Shown here one piece after another: positions 31,048 through 40,928 of a stretch of 64,000 nt of DNA. Below the pieces are notes generated by a model, which was not told the origin of the DNA, ran no database searches, and was given only the letters and a program-made list of their open reading frames with translations. A program made the translations under genes and the position numbers. Position 1 is the first letter of the stretch. Each line of letters opens with the position of its first letter. The stretch spans positions 123,838,269 through 123,902,268 of the forward strand of contig NC_133534.1 of the NCBI RefSeq assembly GCF_048544455.1. The letters are read 5' to 3'. This DNA is from Silene latifolia (taxonomy: Eukaryota; Streptophyta; Magnoliopsida; Caryophyllales; Caryophyllaceae).

Positions 31048-33600
31048 GCAAGTGGACACCTGATTGAGGCGCGAGCCATCTTGCGAGTCAAAGGGGCTTC
31101 CCTTTTTTCTGTAAAAGACGCGAGTTCAGGCTGCATTCCATTCATCATCTCGTCTTCTTCATTTTTCGACAAAACAAGCCAAAATCGCCATTGTTGGACA
31201 TTCTAGCTCGCCTGAATTCGTGCTATCATCAACAATGTCATCTCAAGGTATGTATTTCCTCTTGAATCCATTTAAATTTGTTGATCTTTAGCCTGATTGA
31301 ATTAGGGCGGAATTTTACCCTAGAAAAATCGAATTGGGCGTTTTTGATTGAGCCCATTTCGAGCGAAATTGGTGCTTGCATTAGGTTAGAAACCTGTTTA
31401 GGAGTATATGGGTGCTTTTAGTTTGCATTTTGTTCCTCGTTCCCGCTCCCTATGCTCGAAAAATGTGAGTGAGGTGAGACACCGTCTCATTTCGCAATTC
31501 CAAGTTTATTTGCTTGGGTAGTGGGTCCCACTAGGTTGCATTGTAGTTGGGAAAACCCGTATCCGCCATTATGGACCTTCGTTGGGTATTGTGGGCAAAA
31601 TTGGATTTTTGCCTTTTGTGAAGGTCTTATTTCTGACAAAATAAGCGTCTGTTTGGGCTTGAATTGAGTCAGTTTGCCTTGAAATGGACCTTATTGGTAA
31701 TTTAGGTCACCTTGAGGCGTGATAAAATCACGTCAGCCTTTTGCGGTCGTTCTTGAATTTTTGACCGGTTTGGGCTCAAATTAGCGTATGAATTGCCTTT
31801 TTGAGTCGTAGAAAAATACCCCATTGTGTCGGGAATGTATTTTGGTTTGTTGGCGGACCCTGTAGGGGTCTTAAAATGCCGTTTTTGTGGTTTTGACTCG
31901 TCTTTTGCTTGAAATGATGGGCGAGTCGTTTTTTTTGTGTTTTTTTTTGAATTATTTTGTTTGGTTGGATTTTGGGGCGGGATTGCCCTTGTTTTGTATT
32001 GCAGGTTTTTGGTTTTTGGATTTATCCATTTCATGCCGTCGTAATGCCGAAATTTTGGCTGACGTTTTTTTGTTTGTTGTGTTTTTTGATGGCAGGGTAT
32101 CGTTTGGGACCTATGGGGCCTGTCGTGGAGGCTTTGGAGGAGGAAGACGATCCTGGAGGGGGAGAGACGACTGTTTTTAGTTACAGGCTTGGTTGTGTTT
32201 CTGCCTTGCGGCCTTTGCCCGGCCAATGATCGGGTATCGATCGTTGGTCGCTGCTTGCAGAGGTCCGGACGTCCGATGAGTGGGGTTCAGTACGAGCGTG
32301 TTATCCCACGTTGCCGCTTTTGATTGCTGTCGAATTCAGTTGAGTGGGGTTCAACATCGGGGTAGCATCCGTTGTCCCGATCCCTCTTCACCCTCGAATT
32401 CTGACGATTGGAGGCCAACGTCGGGGTAACACGCTGAGCTACGAGCCTCGATTATTGTGTCGTCCAAAATCTGCCAGGGACCATTTTTCTTTTTTGTCAT
32501 GGAGCAGGAACGAGGTGTTACCGTCGTGGTAACCACCTCTGCTTCCGTTGTTGCTCCTCCGTTCCCTATGTTGCTCCCTTTCTTTTCTTATTGGAAGGGT
32601 AGGGAGTGCTTAGTTCGGTAGGTGGCAGATAGCCCCCAGTTCGTTGTCTTAGGCCAGTGTCTGTATGATAGATGTCTGTACTGGATCCTGTTTGTACATA
32701 TTTACATTTTGCCTGAGGCGGTTTGTATATATATGTTTTTGGATTGTAGCTTATTTTGTGATTTTTGGCTTTTTTGTGTTGTGTTTCGGAAGTGCGATGT
32801 CGGCTGTTGATTCTCCTTTTTTGCTTCGCACCAGTTCCTGCATCGTTAGTGTAGAAAAACAGGCAACAGATAGCACATATGCAGAAATGCAAACACGTAG
32901 AAGCATTTGACTGAAAACACATAAAGCATTTGATCGAAAACAAAAATTAACCCAGATGACTTGAAGTTAAAATTGAAATTTTGAAATGAATTTTTAAAAT
33001 TCCGTGACAAATCGTCACGTTCGGAATTCAAAAGGAATTGATTTGAAAATTTGAGCAATTAACTCGCGCCGTGAATTAAATTGCGTCGAAATTATTGAAA
33101 TTGACTCGAAAAATTCAAACTCAAACCGTCAGGAAAGAATTTTAGAAAAGGATTTTTGCGAGTATATTTGATTTTTGATTTTAGAGGTCAAGACTCGAAT
33201 TTCTGAGTGCTTGAATTTTGATGAAAATTGATGTCGTGTTATCAATTCTCGATTTTGATTTTTGATGGAAAATTGCGAAAAAGCGAAAAATTTTCGGAAT
33301 TTCGACTGACATGGAAACGATCCATCGCGGATCGGGGCGACTAGCCCTTCCCCCCTTAAAAAAAGAAAGAAAGAAAAATCCGTATGTTTAAAGCTGCGTC
33401 CTGGAAACCGTGTCGGATTTCGTAAAACGCGAAAACAAGGAAATGTGAGTGTGAGGAAACACAAAATATCCCGAATCATCCCGAAGAGGCGCAAGCTTCC
33501 TGGCGGGAGGTTTAAGGTGTCAGGAGAAAACACAAGTTGAAAGAGACAAGTCAACAGCGGGAATCCTGGGGAGGCCTCAAAGAGGCGCGAGCCTCCTGGC
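31048..33600. repeat. AGAGGCGC core hairpins in Tat-B 3' region
   Basis: Three copies of the core AGGCGC[GA]AG with different framing arms: GCAAG-TGG/CCA-CTTGC around TTGAGGCGCGA (31048-31084), TCCCG-AAG/CTTC-CGGGA around AGGCGCAAG (33479-33508) and GGAGGC/GCCTCC around CTCAAAGAGGCGCGA (33570-33596). Sequence between them (32230-33470) is non-coding as far as I can see, with short overlapping frames only. Confidence 0.65.
31235..32229 (+). CDS. possible two-exon antisense ORF in Tat-B 3' region
   Basis: ATGTCATCTCAAG at 31235 is followed directly by GTATGT, a good plant donor. A pyrimidine-rich stretch ending TTTTTTGATGGCAG precedes 32096. Joining them keeps one frame: MSSQ then GYRLGPMGPVVEALEEEDDP and on to a stop at 32229. 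The upstream leader is CT-rich. The predicted product is short (about 49 residues), acidic and unfamiliar; a second acceptor-like TTGCAG at 32252 hints that a third exon may exist. The antisense DUF7745-like ORF lies 1.5 kb downstream on the same strand. This is inference from splice-site appearance only. Confidence 0.3.
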
Positions 33601-33648
33601 GATGGAAGCCAGCTTTCCCCTTTTCTGAAAAACGCGCTGATCATTTTG

Positions 33649-33739
33649 TATAAATAGGGACGTTTGCGCTTTTTTGTTTCATCATCCGAAACACTAAACC
33701 AACTCTACAAAACCTCTTCTTCTTCCACAAAAATATTTC
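33649..33739 (+). promoter_or_regulatory. core promoter of the antisense DUF7745-like gene
   Basis: TATAAATAGGG at 33649 is followed after about 30 bases by a C/A-rich start region (TTTCATCATCCGAAACACTA) and a CT/A-rich leader (AACCTCTTCTTCTTCCAC) ending at the ATG at 33740. The layout is that of an ordinary plant TATA promoter and short 5' leader, directed opposite to the retrotransposon transcript. Confidence 0.65.
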
Positions 33740-35116
33740 ATGGATGCTTTTGAGAACGCATTGCGACATTGGTGCCGGGATTTGTCGCCTCCCGAAAAGT
33801 ATCAACTCGTTTGCATGGGAGTTGGTCAATTGTTGGTGCTTCGTCAAGTCAAGGTGAAACCTTCATTTCTTGAAGCATGTTCTCGGTTTTGGGATTCGAA
33901 ACATCATGTTTTCGTTTTCCCGAAAGGTGAGCTTTGTCCTCTTGCCGAAGAAGTTGGAGCCATTGGTGGGTGGCCGGGTTGTGTTCCGGTGCTTCCTCCG
34001 ACTCGGTTGTGCTACAAGAATAAATTTTGTTCCATGTTGGGCTTATCAACAAGCCAAATCAACTTTCTTCTTGCTCCACATGGTGTGGGTATGTTGGCTC
34101 TTATCAACATCTTTTCAAACCGATTAGATGCTAATGTCTCGGAGGTGGCTAGGAGAAGGGCTCTTGCATTTTGCCTTGTCCATGTGTACCTCTTTGTTTA
34201 TATCTTGAAGAAAATGGGGCCAAGATGCCATGGTAGCATGACCCTTATTCCTGTAATCGAGCAAATGGAGCATGGTAGAGATCCATCATGGTTGGTGCTT
34301 GGAGAGATTATCCAAGCTTTGGACAAGTAAGGTTCTTGTGGAGAAGCTCCCTCTTTCGGATCCCCAAGGATCCTCCAAGTGTGCCTATTGGAGAGGCTAA
34401 AGTATGTAGAGCCTTCGGTTGATTCTTCTTCTTATTCCTTCCGTCACCTTACCATGAGGAAGACGTTGTACCCGGATAATTTCGCTTCCACCGAGGCCTA
34501 TTGGGCCGCAAGATTGGCGGAGGAGGGTGGTCCTCATATCCGTTGGGTGGTGTCGTGGTGGCACTTGAGGTCCTTCACGGGGTTGCCCACTTCGGGTGCT
34601 AGTCCTCGTTCTTTGATGGTGGTGGGTTTGAAGGTTGTTTCCTTCATTTATCCCGAAAGGCTCAAGAGGCAAATGGGGCGTCAACAAAAGGTGCCCGCTC
34701 AAGATACTCTTGTCCAAGAGAATATTTTCCGGAACTCCAAGATTGTGGAGGTCTTTGAAAGGTGGTGGGCCACTCGGCCGCTTTGGGAGGTGCCAAACCC
34801 CAGTGCCACGACATGGGTGACTCCCGCTTATGTCAAGTGGTCACGTGCTCCATCCTTGGAAGAGAGGTCCAAATTCCGTAAGGACGAGGTTGTCGACTTG
34901 AAGTATCGAGAGGTTGGCAAGGCCAACCGTGCCTTCTTTGAGGAGTATGTTGATGGAGCTACCCCCGATGTGATAAGACCACCGAAGAGGAGGAGTTCCG
35001 GCCCCAAGAATATGGTGGGCCGTGCATTGGCTCGTCTTGGGTCGAATATGGGGTCTTGTGCTAGACCGGAGGCCGTCGCCGTCTTAGATCCGTTCCGAGG
35101 AGGAAATTCATGCTAG
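33740..35116 (+). pseudogene. antisense DUF7745-like protein of Tat-B (one in-frame stop)
   Basis: One reading frame of 458 codons from ATG 33740 to the TAG at 35114, broken only by a TAA at 34328-34330; both halves are in the same frame. Blocks: FLEACSRFWDSKHHVFVFPKG, LCPLAEEVGAIGG, RRRALAFCLVHVYLFV, then FGSPRILQVCLLERL, YPERLKRQMGRQQKVP, TWVTPAYVKWSRAP and KDEVVDLKYREVGKANRAFF. This arrangement is what I associate with DUF7745, related to plant mobile-domain proteins; its biochemical function is unknown to me. The C-terminal blocks are shared with the antisense ORFs of Tat-A. Its own TATA promoter lies upstream. The stop suggests recent decay; alternatively it is an assembly error or a readthrough codon. 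Confidence 0.72.
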
Positions 35117-35645
35117 GCGGGCCAACAAGAATAACAAGGGGAAGATGTACCCCGAGGGAAAAGCCATGGGTAGAATGGAAGAGTGAAGACCTCCGTTACC
35201 CATTTTATTATTATGTTGTATTATTGTTGTGAGTTTTTATTATGTTGTACTAGCTAGTTATTGTGTGTTTTGTGCTAGTTTTATTATGTGAGGTGTTTTA
35301 GTTGACACCTTAGCTTTGACAAGTTGTAGACTCGTCGAGCTCTATTTGTTGAAATTGTAATCCCTCCCATTATTAATTAAATAAGAGGATTGATCGTGTC
35401 GAAAATTGTGAACGCTTGTTTCTTCCATCCATTTTGTGAAGGCAATTCAATTTGAATCGTCCTAAACATTTGCACTTGGAAAAGTGGAGTTTTGTGGGAA
35501 GGGAGAAAGGCTCATTTTTGAATTTTGGTGGGAAAGGGGATGGTTTTCCCCTTTTCTCTTTTTTTTTGGATGTTTTTTTTGTACGAGGGGATTTTTTGTA
35601 TAGGAATGGTTGTTTTTGATTGTGGGAATGGTTGTATCCTTCTTG
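35117..35645 (+). other. 3' flank of the antisense ORF
   Basis: No gene. T-rich tracts at 35205-35300 and the word AATTAAATAAG at 35375 could provide plant-type polyadenylation signals for the antisense transcript. The minus-strand frame here (35462-35758) resembles nothing. Confidence 0.4.
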
Positions 35646-35816
35646 TGTAAGAAAGGACTGCCTACGTATTCACCCGAAGAGGTGAAATCAAACCATGATC
35701 GTAGTTCGAAATGTTTTGTGAATTTGAATTGGGTTTTGTGGTTATATCCCTCAGGCATAAGAGGGACTGCCTACGTATCCACCTGAAGAGGTGAAATCAA
35801 ATCATGCTCGTAGTTC
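35646..35816. repeat. conserved structured motif, two tandem copies in Tat-B
   Basis: Copy one (35636-35707): near-palindromic CCTTCTT/AAGAAAGG, then CTGCCTACGTATT, inner hairpin CACC/GGTG, AAATCAAACC, CGTAGTTC. Copy two (35746-35816): CCCTC/GAGGG, CTGCCTACGTATCC, inner hairpin CACCT-GAAG-AGGTG, AAATCAAATC, CGTAGTTC. The copies are about 108 bp apart. The linear core matches Tat-A at 14067 and 26467 although the hairpin stems differ. Confidence 0.7.
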
Positions 35817-36007
35817 AGGGGGCTTGTTTTAGTGCAAATGGATGTTGTCTTTGACGGATCAAAGGACATTTGAAACGGGCAAGGTGCCGCAGCTTAGACT
35901 CGATAAAACATGCAATTTCAAATCAGAAAACGTTGAGGAACTTGACTTGAAAAGGGTTGAGGTCGTTGCTAGTTGTAAAACTAGGCTAGGTCGTTGGTTG
36001 CTATGGT

Positions 36008-36689
36008 TCAAGGGTAGTATTTCTTGAGTTGGTGTAGGTTGGTCGGGTTTGTAAAGTCCTCCCCATCTAGGTCACTCAGTCTCACTGCGCCCTCCGAAAG
36101 TATTTTCTTGACCAGGTATGGCCCGACCCAGTTAGGTTTGAATTTCCCCCTCGGATCGACGGGTATTGGTGCTCGAACTGACTTGAGGACCAAGTCGCCC
36201 TCCTGGATGTTTCTGGGTTTAACCTTCTTGTTGAATGCCCGTTGTATACGTCGTTGGTATAGCTGGACGTTGTGCAAGGCGTTGAGTCGTCGTTCGTCTA
36301 GAAGAGTGAGTTGTTCGTACCTTCGACGGGTCCATTCCGCCTCAGGGACTTGACTCTCCAGTAGGATGCATAGAGAAGGGACCTCTAACTCTACCGGTTG
36401 AACCGCCTCCATAACATATGCTAGGTAGAAGGGTGTGGCGTCTGTCGGTGTTCGAATGAAGGTACGGTATCCCCAGAGTGCGAATGGGAGTTTGCTCGGC
36501 CAATCGCGGTAGTTGTCTTGCATTTTCTTGATAATGGTGAAAAGATTTTTGTTCGCTGCCTCCACCGCTCCGTTGGTTTGGGGACGGTAGGGGGATGATC
36601 GATGTCGTTTGATCTTGTATTTGTCCAGCAAAGCTTGAGTTTTCGCCCGGAAGTGAGAGCCTTGATCGCTGATGATTTCATGGGGTACC
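36008..36689 (-). pseudogene. Tat-B integrase, C-terminal part
   Basis: The frame ends LHQLKKYYP-stop at 36008 and includes HEIISDQGSHF, YRPQTNGAVEAANKNL, LPFALWGYRTFIRTPTDAT, QEGDLVLKSV and WVGPYLVKKIL: the second half of the catalytic core (second Asp, Glu) and the C-terminal domain. It is severed from its N-terminal part at 36689 by the solo LTR; removing 36690-39113 plus one GTACC copy brings the two parts back together in sequence. Confidence 0.88.
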
Positions 36690-39113
36690 TGTGGACAGCG
36701 GGCCGCCCACGGGGGCGCTTGGGAGGAAAAGAGAATCAAGCGTTTGCATTTTTGTATGGAGTCGCCACCAATTTTTATAGGAAATTGGAACCGTTCGAAT
36801 ACCCCGTGTCATGTCAAGACACAAAGTAAAGACATGAACACTAAGCAATCGTTACCCTTATCATTCTATGTCTAGAATGACTCTCGTGGATGCCAATGAA
36901 CACGGGTGTTCACAGATATCTGGAGTAAGGGGTGAGGGTACGTATTAGGAAGCTCTTTTGATCGAACACCTAATCCCGCCCGCCTCGATAGCGGCCTCTA
37001 CTAATGATTAGGGAAGTTATTCGTACTCGATATATCGTCGGCTATATGCATGCAATGCAACATCCAAGTTTTAATCCAAGCATGTGAGAATTAATACTAA
37101 GTCGGTAAACACGTAATTAGCATACAATTGGGTCGGAGTAGGATTTAATGCTCATTTACATGTGAAAACATACAAACAATACAAGAAATACAATAATTAT
37201 GAATTACAATAATGAAAATTACATTAATTACATTGGGATAGGCGATTTATGTCGAAAACACCTTTAAAACGGATAATTTGAGAAAACGAATAAAGGAATA
37301 AATTAAAGAAATAAACGAACAGGAATTAGCGTGATATTACGATTAATAGTTAGTTAATATGTAAACTAATTACACTACGTCAAGGCAGAAACGGAGTTCA
37401 GAGACAGAATTCAACCCGGAACAGGCGCAGCAGAGCTACGTCCTTTGGAATAGGCGCAGCAGACGCTGCGTCTGTTCCTTGGCTTAGTTCTGGCTGTGAA
37501 GCCGTAATTGCAAGCCGTTAATGTTAATTGGTGAATTTAATGATCGATTGATGATATTTACTCGGATGAAAGTGATTAATAGGTTATTTAACATATGAAT
37601 GGGTCATTAAAACAGCAAAACATGAATGAGACGGAATTGAACGAATTAACATAAGATGGGTTAATGATAGAAGTGAAAAATATTAATGAGTCAAACAAAT
37701 TAAATCAATTAACTAAGTTAAATACAATGGATTAATGACGAATATGCGATGAGTACAACAAAAGACAGATGAAAACTATATCAAAGACGAATTCCAGAAA
37801 CCCAATATTGATGAATTGAATCTCTACAACCCGGAATTGAACTTAATGGCGAAAACCCGCAAATATTGGATTATTTGGGATTTAAGTCGGAATTGTGATG
37901 ATTAAAACATATTAATGATGATGATTATAATATACATGTGAAATTACATGTTATCATGGTAAAGAATTAACAAACAAATAAAACAAGAGAAAAGAACTTG
38001 ATGAATAACAGAGGACGAACGAAGAAGAAAGGAAGCAGGAACTGCGGCAGCCTCACGAAGAGGCGCAGCAGGAACTGCGCTCCTTCGAAGAGGCGCAGCA
38101 GTTTCTGCGTCCTTTCTCGACGGTTATCTGCTGGAAATCCGTAAAAAGAGGTTTTAAAGCATGGTTTTAGAAATCGGTTTTAATGGTATTTTCGACGTAA
38201 ACCTTACAATTGATGATACAATAAATAAATACAATAAATGAAAAGAGAGATTACACCCTCAGACTTACATGTTGACGAAACGAGAAGGACTAAGATATCG
38301 ATTAGTGATGCTCGACGCGAATGCAAAGAAAGTGCCCTCGTAAGAGGAAAACGATTAAGTTAATTAAGTTGTTTGATGTGTAGTTGGTCAAATTGGTCGG
38401 TCATGCAACGGGGAGGCTGGTACTCAGAAGGATCCGAGCTTACGTGGTCGAAAGTTCAAGCACGTAGACGCCAAAAAGTAAGAACAAAGTCTAGAATGCA
38501 AAGGGAGAATAGAAGGGCGGACACTCGCGTGAGAAATATGAGGAGCGAAGGCTCCTATTTATACTAATCACGTGGAGGAATTAGGGTTTCGGAGACTCTT
38601 TGGAAGTGAATCTCGGAAAGATATGAAAAAGATACGAGAAACATGCAGAAAAGGACCTGGGAAGAGGCGCAGCAGCCACTGCGTCTCTTGGAAGAGGCGC
38701 AGCACCTGCTGCGTCTATTCCCAAGGGGTTTCCTCCTGCAGAAGAAAGATTTCCGTGTTTGAGTTATGGTAGGACGGAAATTGTTATGTGAATATTACGG
38801 GAAATTGTTTACTAAAAGATAAAATTTATGAAATATGGAATAGAAATATCCGGAACATTCCAGAACATTATGACTCGGGATTTAACGGTTAACAGAAAAT
38901 GGAGACGGTTTTAGGCCCGGACTCCGAATGTACTCTAATTACTGTCAAAACGACCGTATCGGGACGTAGATGACAACTAAGAGGTAGACATTAATATTTG
39001 AGCAATCACTTGATGATAATCTTACGAATTGTCACAAATCGTTCCGCGTACCAAACATGCGGCCCAATCATCACCGGGTGGTTTGCGAGAGGTGCAGAAA
39101 TGAGGTATCTACA
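36690..39113 (-). mobile_element. solo LTR (Tat-C) with GTACC target duplication
   Basis: 2424 bp with ends TGTGGACAGC and GGTATCTACA in plus orientation, flanked at 36685-36689 and 39114-39118 by GTACC. The ends match Tat-A and Tat-B LTRs; the minus-strand TATAAATA is at 38556-38563. No internal domain lies on either side, so it is an LTR-LTR recombination product. Three pairs of GGCGCAGCAG hairpins lie within it. The plus-strand frames at 38373-38772 are not genes. Confidence 0.95.
37426..38720. repeat. three paired GGCGCAGCAG hairpin cassettes in solo LTR
   Basis: Cassettes at 37426-37480, 38057-38119 and 38660-38720, each with two units. Unit form: [GA]A[AT]AGGCGCAGCA, short loop, TGCG-[TC]CT-TTCC. 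Best case 37447-37478 pairs GGAA, AG, CGCAGCA with TGCG, CT, TTCC. Loops differ (GACG, GAA, TTT, GCCA, CCTG). The AAGAGGCGC word is shared with the Tat-B hairpin core. Confidence 0.85.
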
Positions 39114-39585
39114 GTACCCCATACCGGCAGTTGATGTTGTTTTTAATAAACTTGGCCACTTGTTTGGCGGTCAAGACCGAATATGACTGTGCTTCCACCC
39201 ATTTGGTGAAATAGTCGATGGCGACGAGGACGAAGCAATGCCCCTTGGTGCCTACCGGGTTGACTTTCTCGATGATGTCGATGCTCCAGGTTGAGAAAGG
39301 CCAGGGTGATGTCATGGTGTATAAAAGGGATGGTGGTATGTGTTGTATGTTGGCGAAGATTTGGCAATTGTGGCAATATTTGACGTAGTTACGGCAATCA
39401 GCTTCCATGGTGGTCCAGTAGTAACCTAGCCGCATGATTTTCTGCATAAGCATCATTGCACTCATGTGAGGGCCACATTCTCCGACGTGAACCTCTCCCA
39501 TGACTTTTTTGGCTTTCTGATAGTCAATGCAAAGGAGGAGAATTTCTTGGGGTGTTCTTTTGTAGAGTTGATTTTGGTTTATCAC
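39114..39585 (-). pseudogene. Tat-B integrase, N-terminal part
   Basis: It contains the H2C2 region (HVGECGPHMSAMMLMQKIM and YCHNCQIFANIQHIPPS) and the start of the catalytic core: WPFSTWSIDIIEKVNPVGT with its first catalytic Asp, then VAIDYFTKWVEAQSY. It continues across the solo LTR into 36008-36689. The frame is open to 39585; upstream of that the aRNH joins with stops. Confidence 0.85.
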
Positions 39586-39589
39586 GAAT

Positions 39590-40200
39590 TGTGATGCAAG
39601 TAAACGGATGGCTCTTTGTCCTCTTTGATCAGAGTTGGGAGGGAATTCGTTTTTGGTTTTTTAGTTGAGGATGGCTTGGTACCAAGGTTCATCATGGCTT
39701 TCCTCGTCGTTGATAATGGCACAAATGTGAGCTGGCTCGCTCCTTCTCTCGGCACATAGGGGCATCGATGTCATGTCGTCAGGTATGTTAACGAGCTCGG
39801 CAAGATTTGCTAGGGCATCAGCAAATTGATTTTCCTCTCGCTTCCGATGGAAGTAGTCGAATTAGTCGAAGAATTCGGCCTCTTGATTGATCTTTGCTCG
39901 GTAGGGAGCTAAGCTGTCAGGTCGGATTTTCCATGATCCGGACACCTGATTGATGATGAGCGAGGAATCGCCGTGGACCCTCAGCCTCTTGATGCCAAGT
40001 GTGATGGCTGCTTGTAGGCCGATGAGGCATGCTTCATATTCAGCGGCATTGTTGGTGATGGCAAAGTCTAGCTTGACCGAGATCGGAACATGTTCTCCCT
40101 CCGGTGATATTAGAAGGATCCCTACCCCGAAGCCTCTCAGATTAGATGCACCATCGAAGTATAGGTCTCATGCGTCGGAGTTGGAACAAAGGATGTCTTC
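39590..40200 (-). pseudogene. Tat-B archaeal-type RNase H
   Basis: Degraded, but the same domain order as Tat-A holds: the YFDGASNLRG segment with the first Asp lies near 40150, NNAAEYEACLIGLQAAI near 40020-40060 and VHGDSSLIINQVSG near 39950-39990, followed by a QFADALANLAEL-like segment near 39800. Stops occur at about 39661 and 39865. Reading was by eye across frames, so exact borders are uncertain. Confidence 0.7.
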
Positions 40201-40928
40201 GTCAGGAAGTGACCATGTGTCGGTCGTTGGATCCTCGTTGACGGGATTTTCTGCTAGGAAATCGGCAACTGCTCTTCCCTTGATAACCTTGAGGGGTACA
40301 AACTTGAGATCAAACTCGGACAGCATGAGTGTCCACCTAGACAGCCTTCCGTTTAGTACGGGGTTTTCGAAGATATATTTGACCGGGTCCATCTTGGAGT
40401 AGATGTGGACCGTATAGCTGAGCATGTAATGCCGCATCTTCTTTGTTGACCATACTAGGGCAAGGCATGTCTTTTCCAGTTGGGTATACCTCGTCTCGTA
40501 CTCAATGAACTTTTTGCTGATGTAGTAGATGGCTCGTTCTTCGCCGCCGACTGTTTGTGCTAGCATTGCTCCCATGGCTGTGTTGGTAACAGTTAGGTAT
40601 AGGGATAAAGGAATCCTTGGTTGAGGTGGCATGAGGACAGAAGGTTTGGATAGGATTTCCTTTATCCTGTCGAAGGCCTTCCGACAGTCGTCGTCCCAAT
40701 CGGTTTGATCGGAGGCACGAAGCTTTTTTAATATTGGTTCACAAATCATAGTGAGTTTGGCAATGAAGCGGCTGATGTATTTAACCTGACCGAGAAATCC
40801 CCGAATCTCCTACTCGTTCTTAGGCCGAGGCATTTGTTGAAGGGCTTTGATTTTGGTTGGATTAATCTCAATGCCTCTTTTGCTGACGACATGTCCCTAG
40901 AGTTTTCCGGAGGTGACCTCGAATTCAC
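40168..40928 (-). pseudogene. Tat-B Ty3-type RNase H
   Basis: The open frame 40749-40168 carries DQTDWDDDCRKAFDRIKEIL, LSLYLTVTNTAMGAMLAQTV, AIYYISKKFIEYETRY, TCLALVWSTKKMRHYML and LMLSEFDLKFVPLKV: the RT connection and RNase H. Upstream, to 40928, the RT-RNase H joint is out of frame. It is better preserved than the Tat-A copy. Confidence 0.85.

Noticed and set aside
31702-32226. 174-codon minus-strand frame in the Tat-B 3' region
   Set aside because: Lys/Gln/Thr-rich translation of T/G-rich DNA, opposite the possible antisense intron; no similarity or start context.
33740-35116. DUF7745-like gene as a host gene captured by the element
   Set aside because: A homologous antisense ORF lies at the same place in both Tat-A copies, so it belongs to the element clade.
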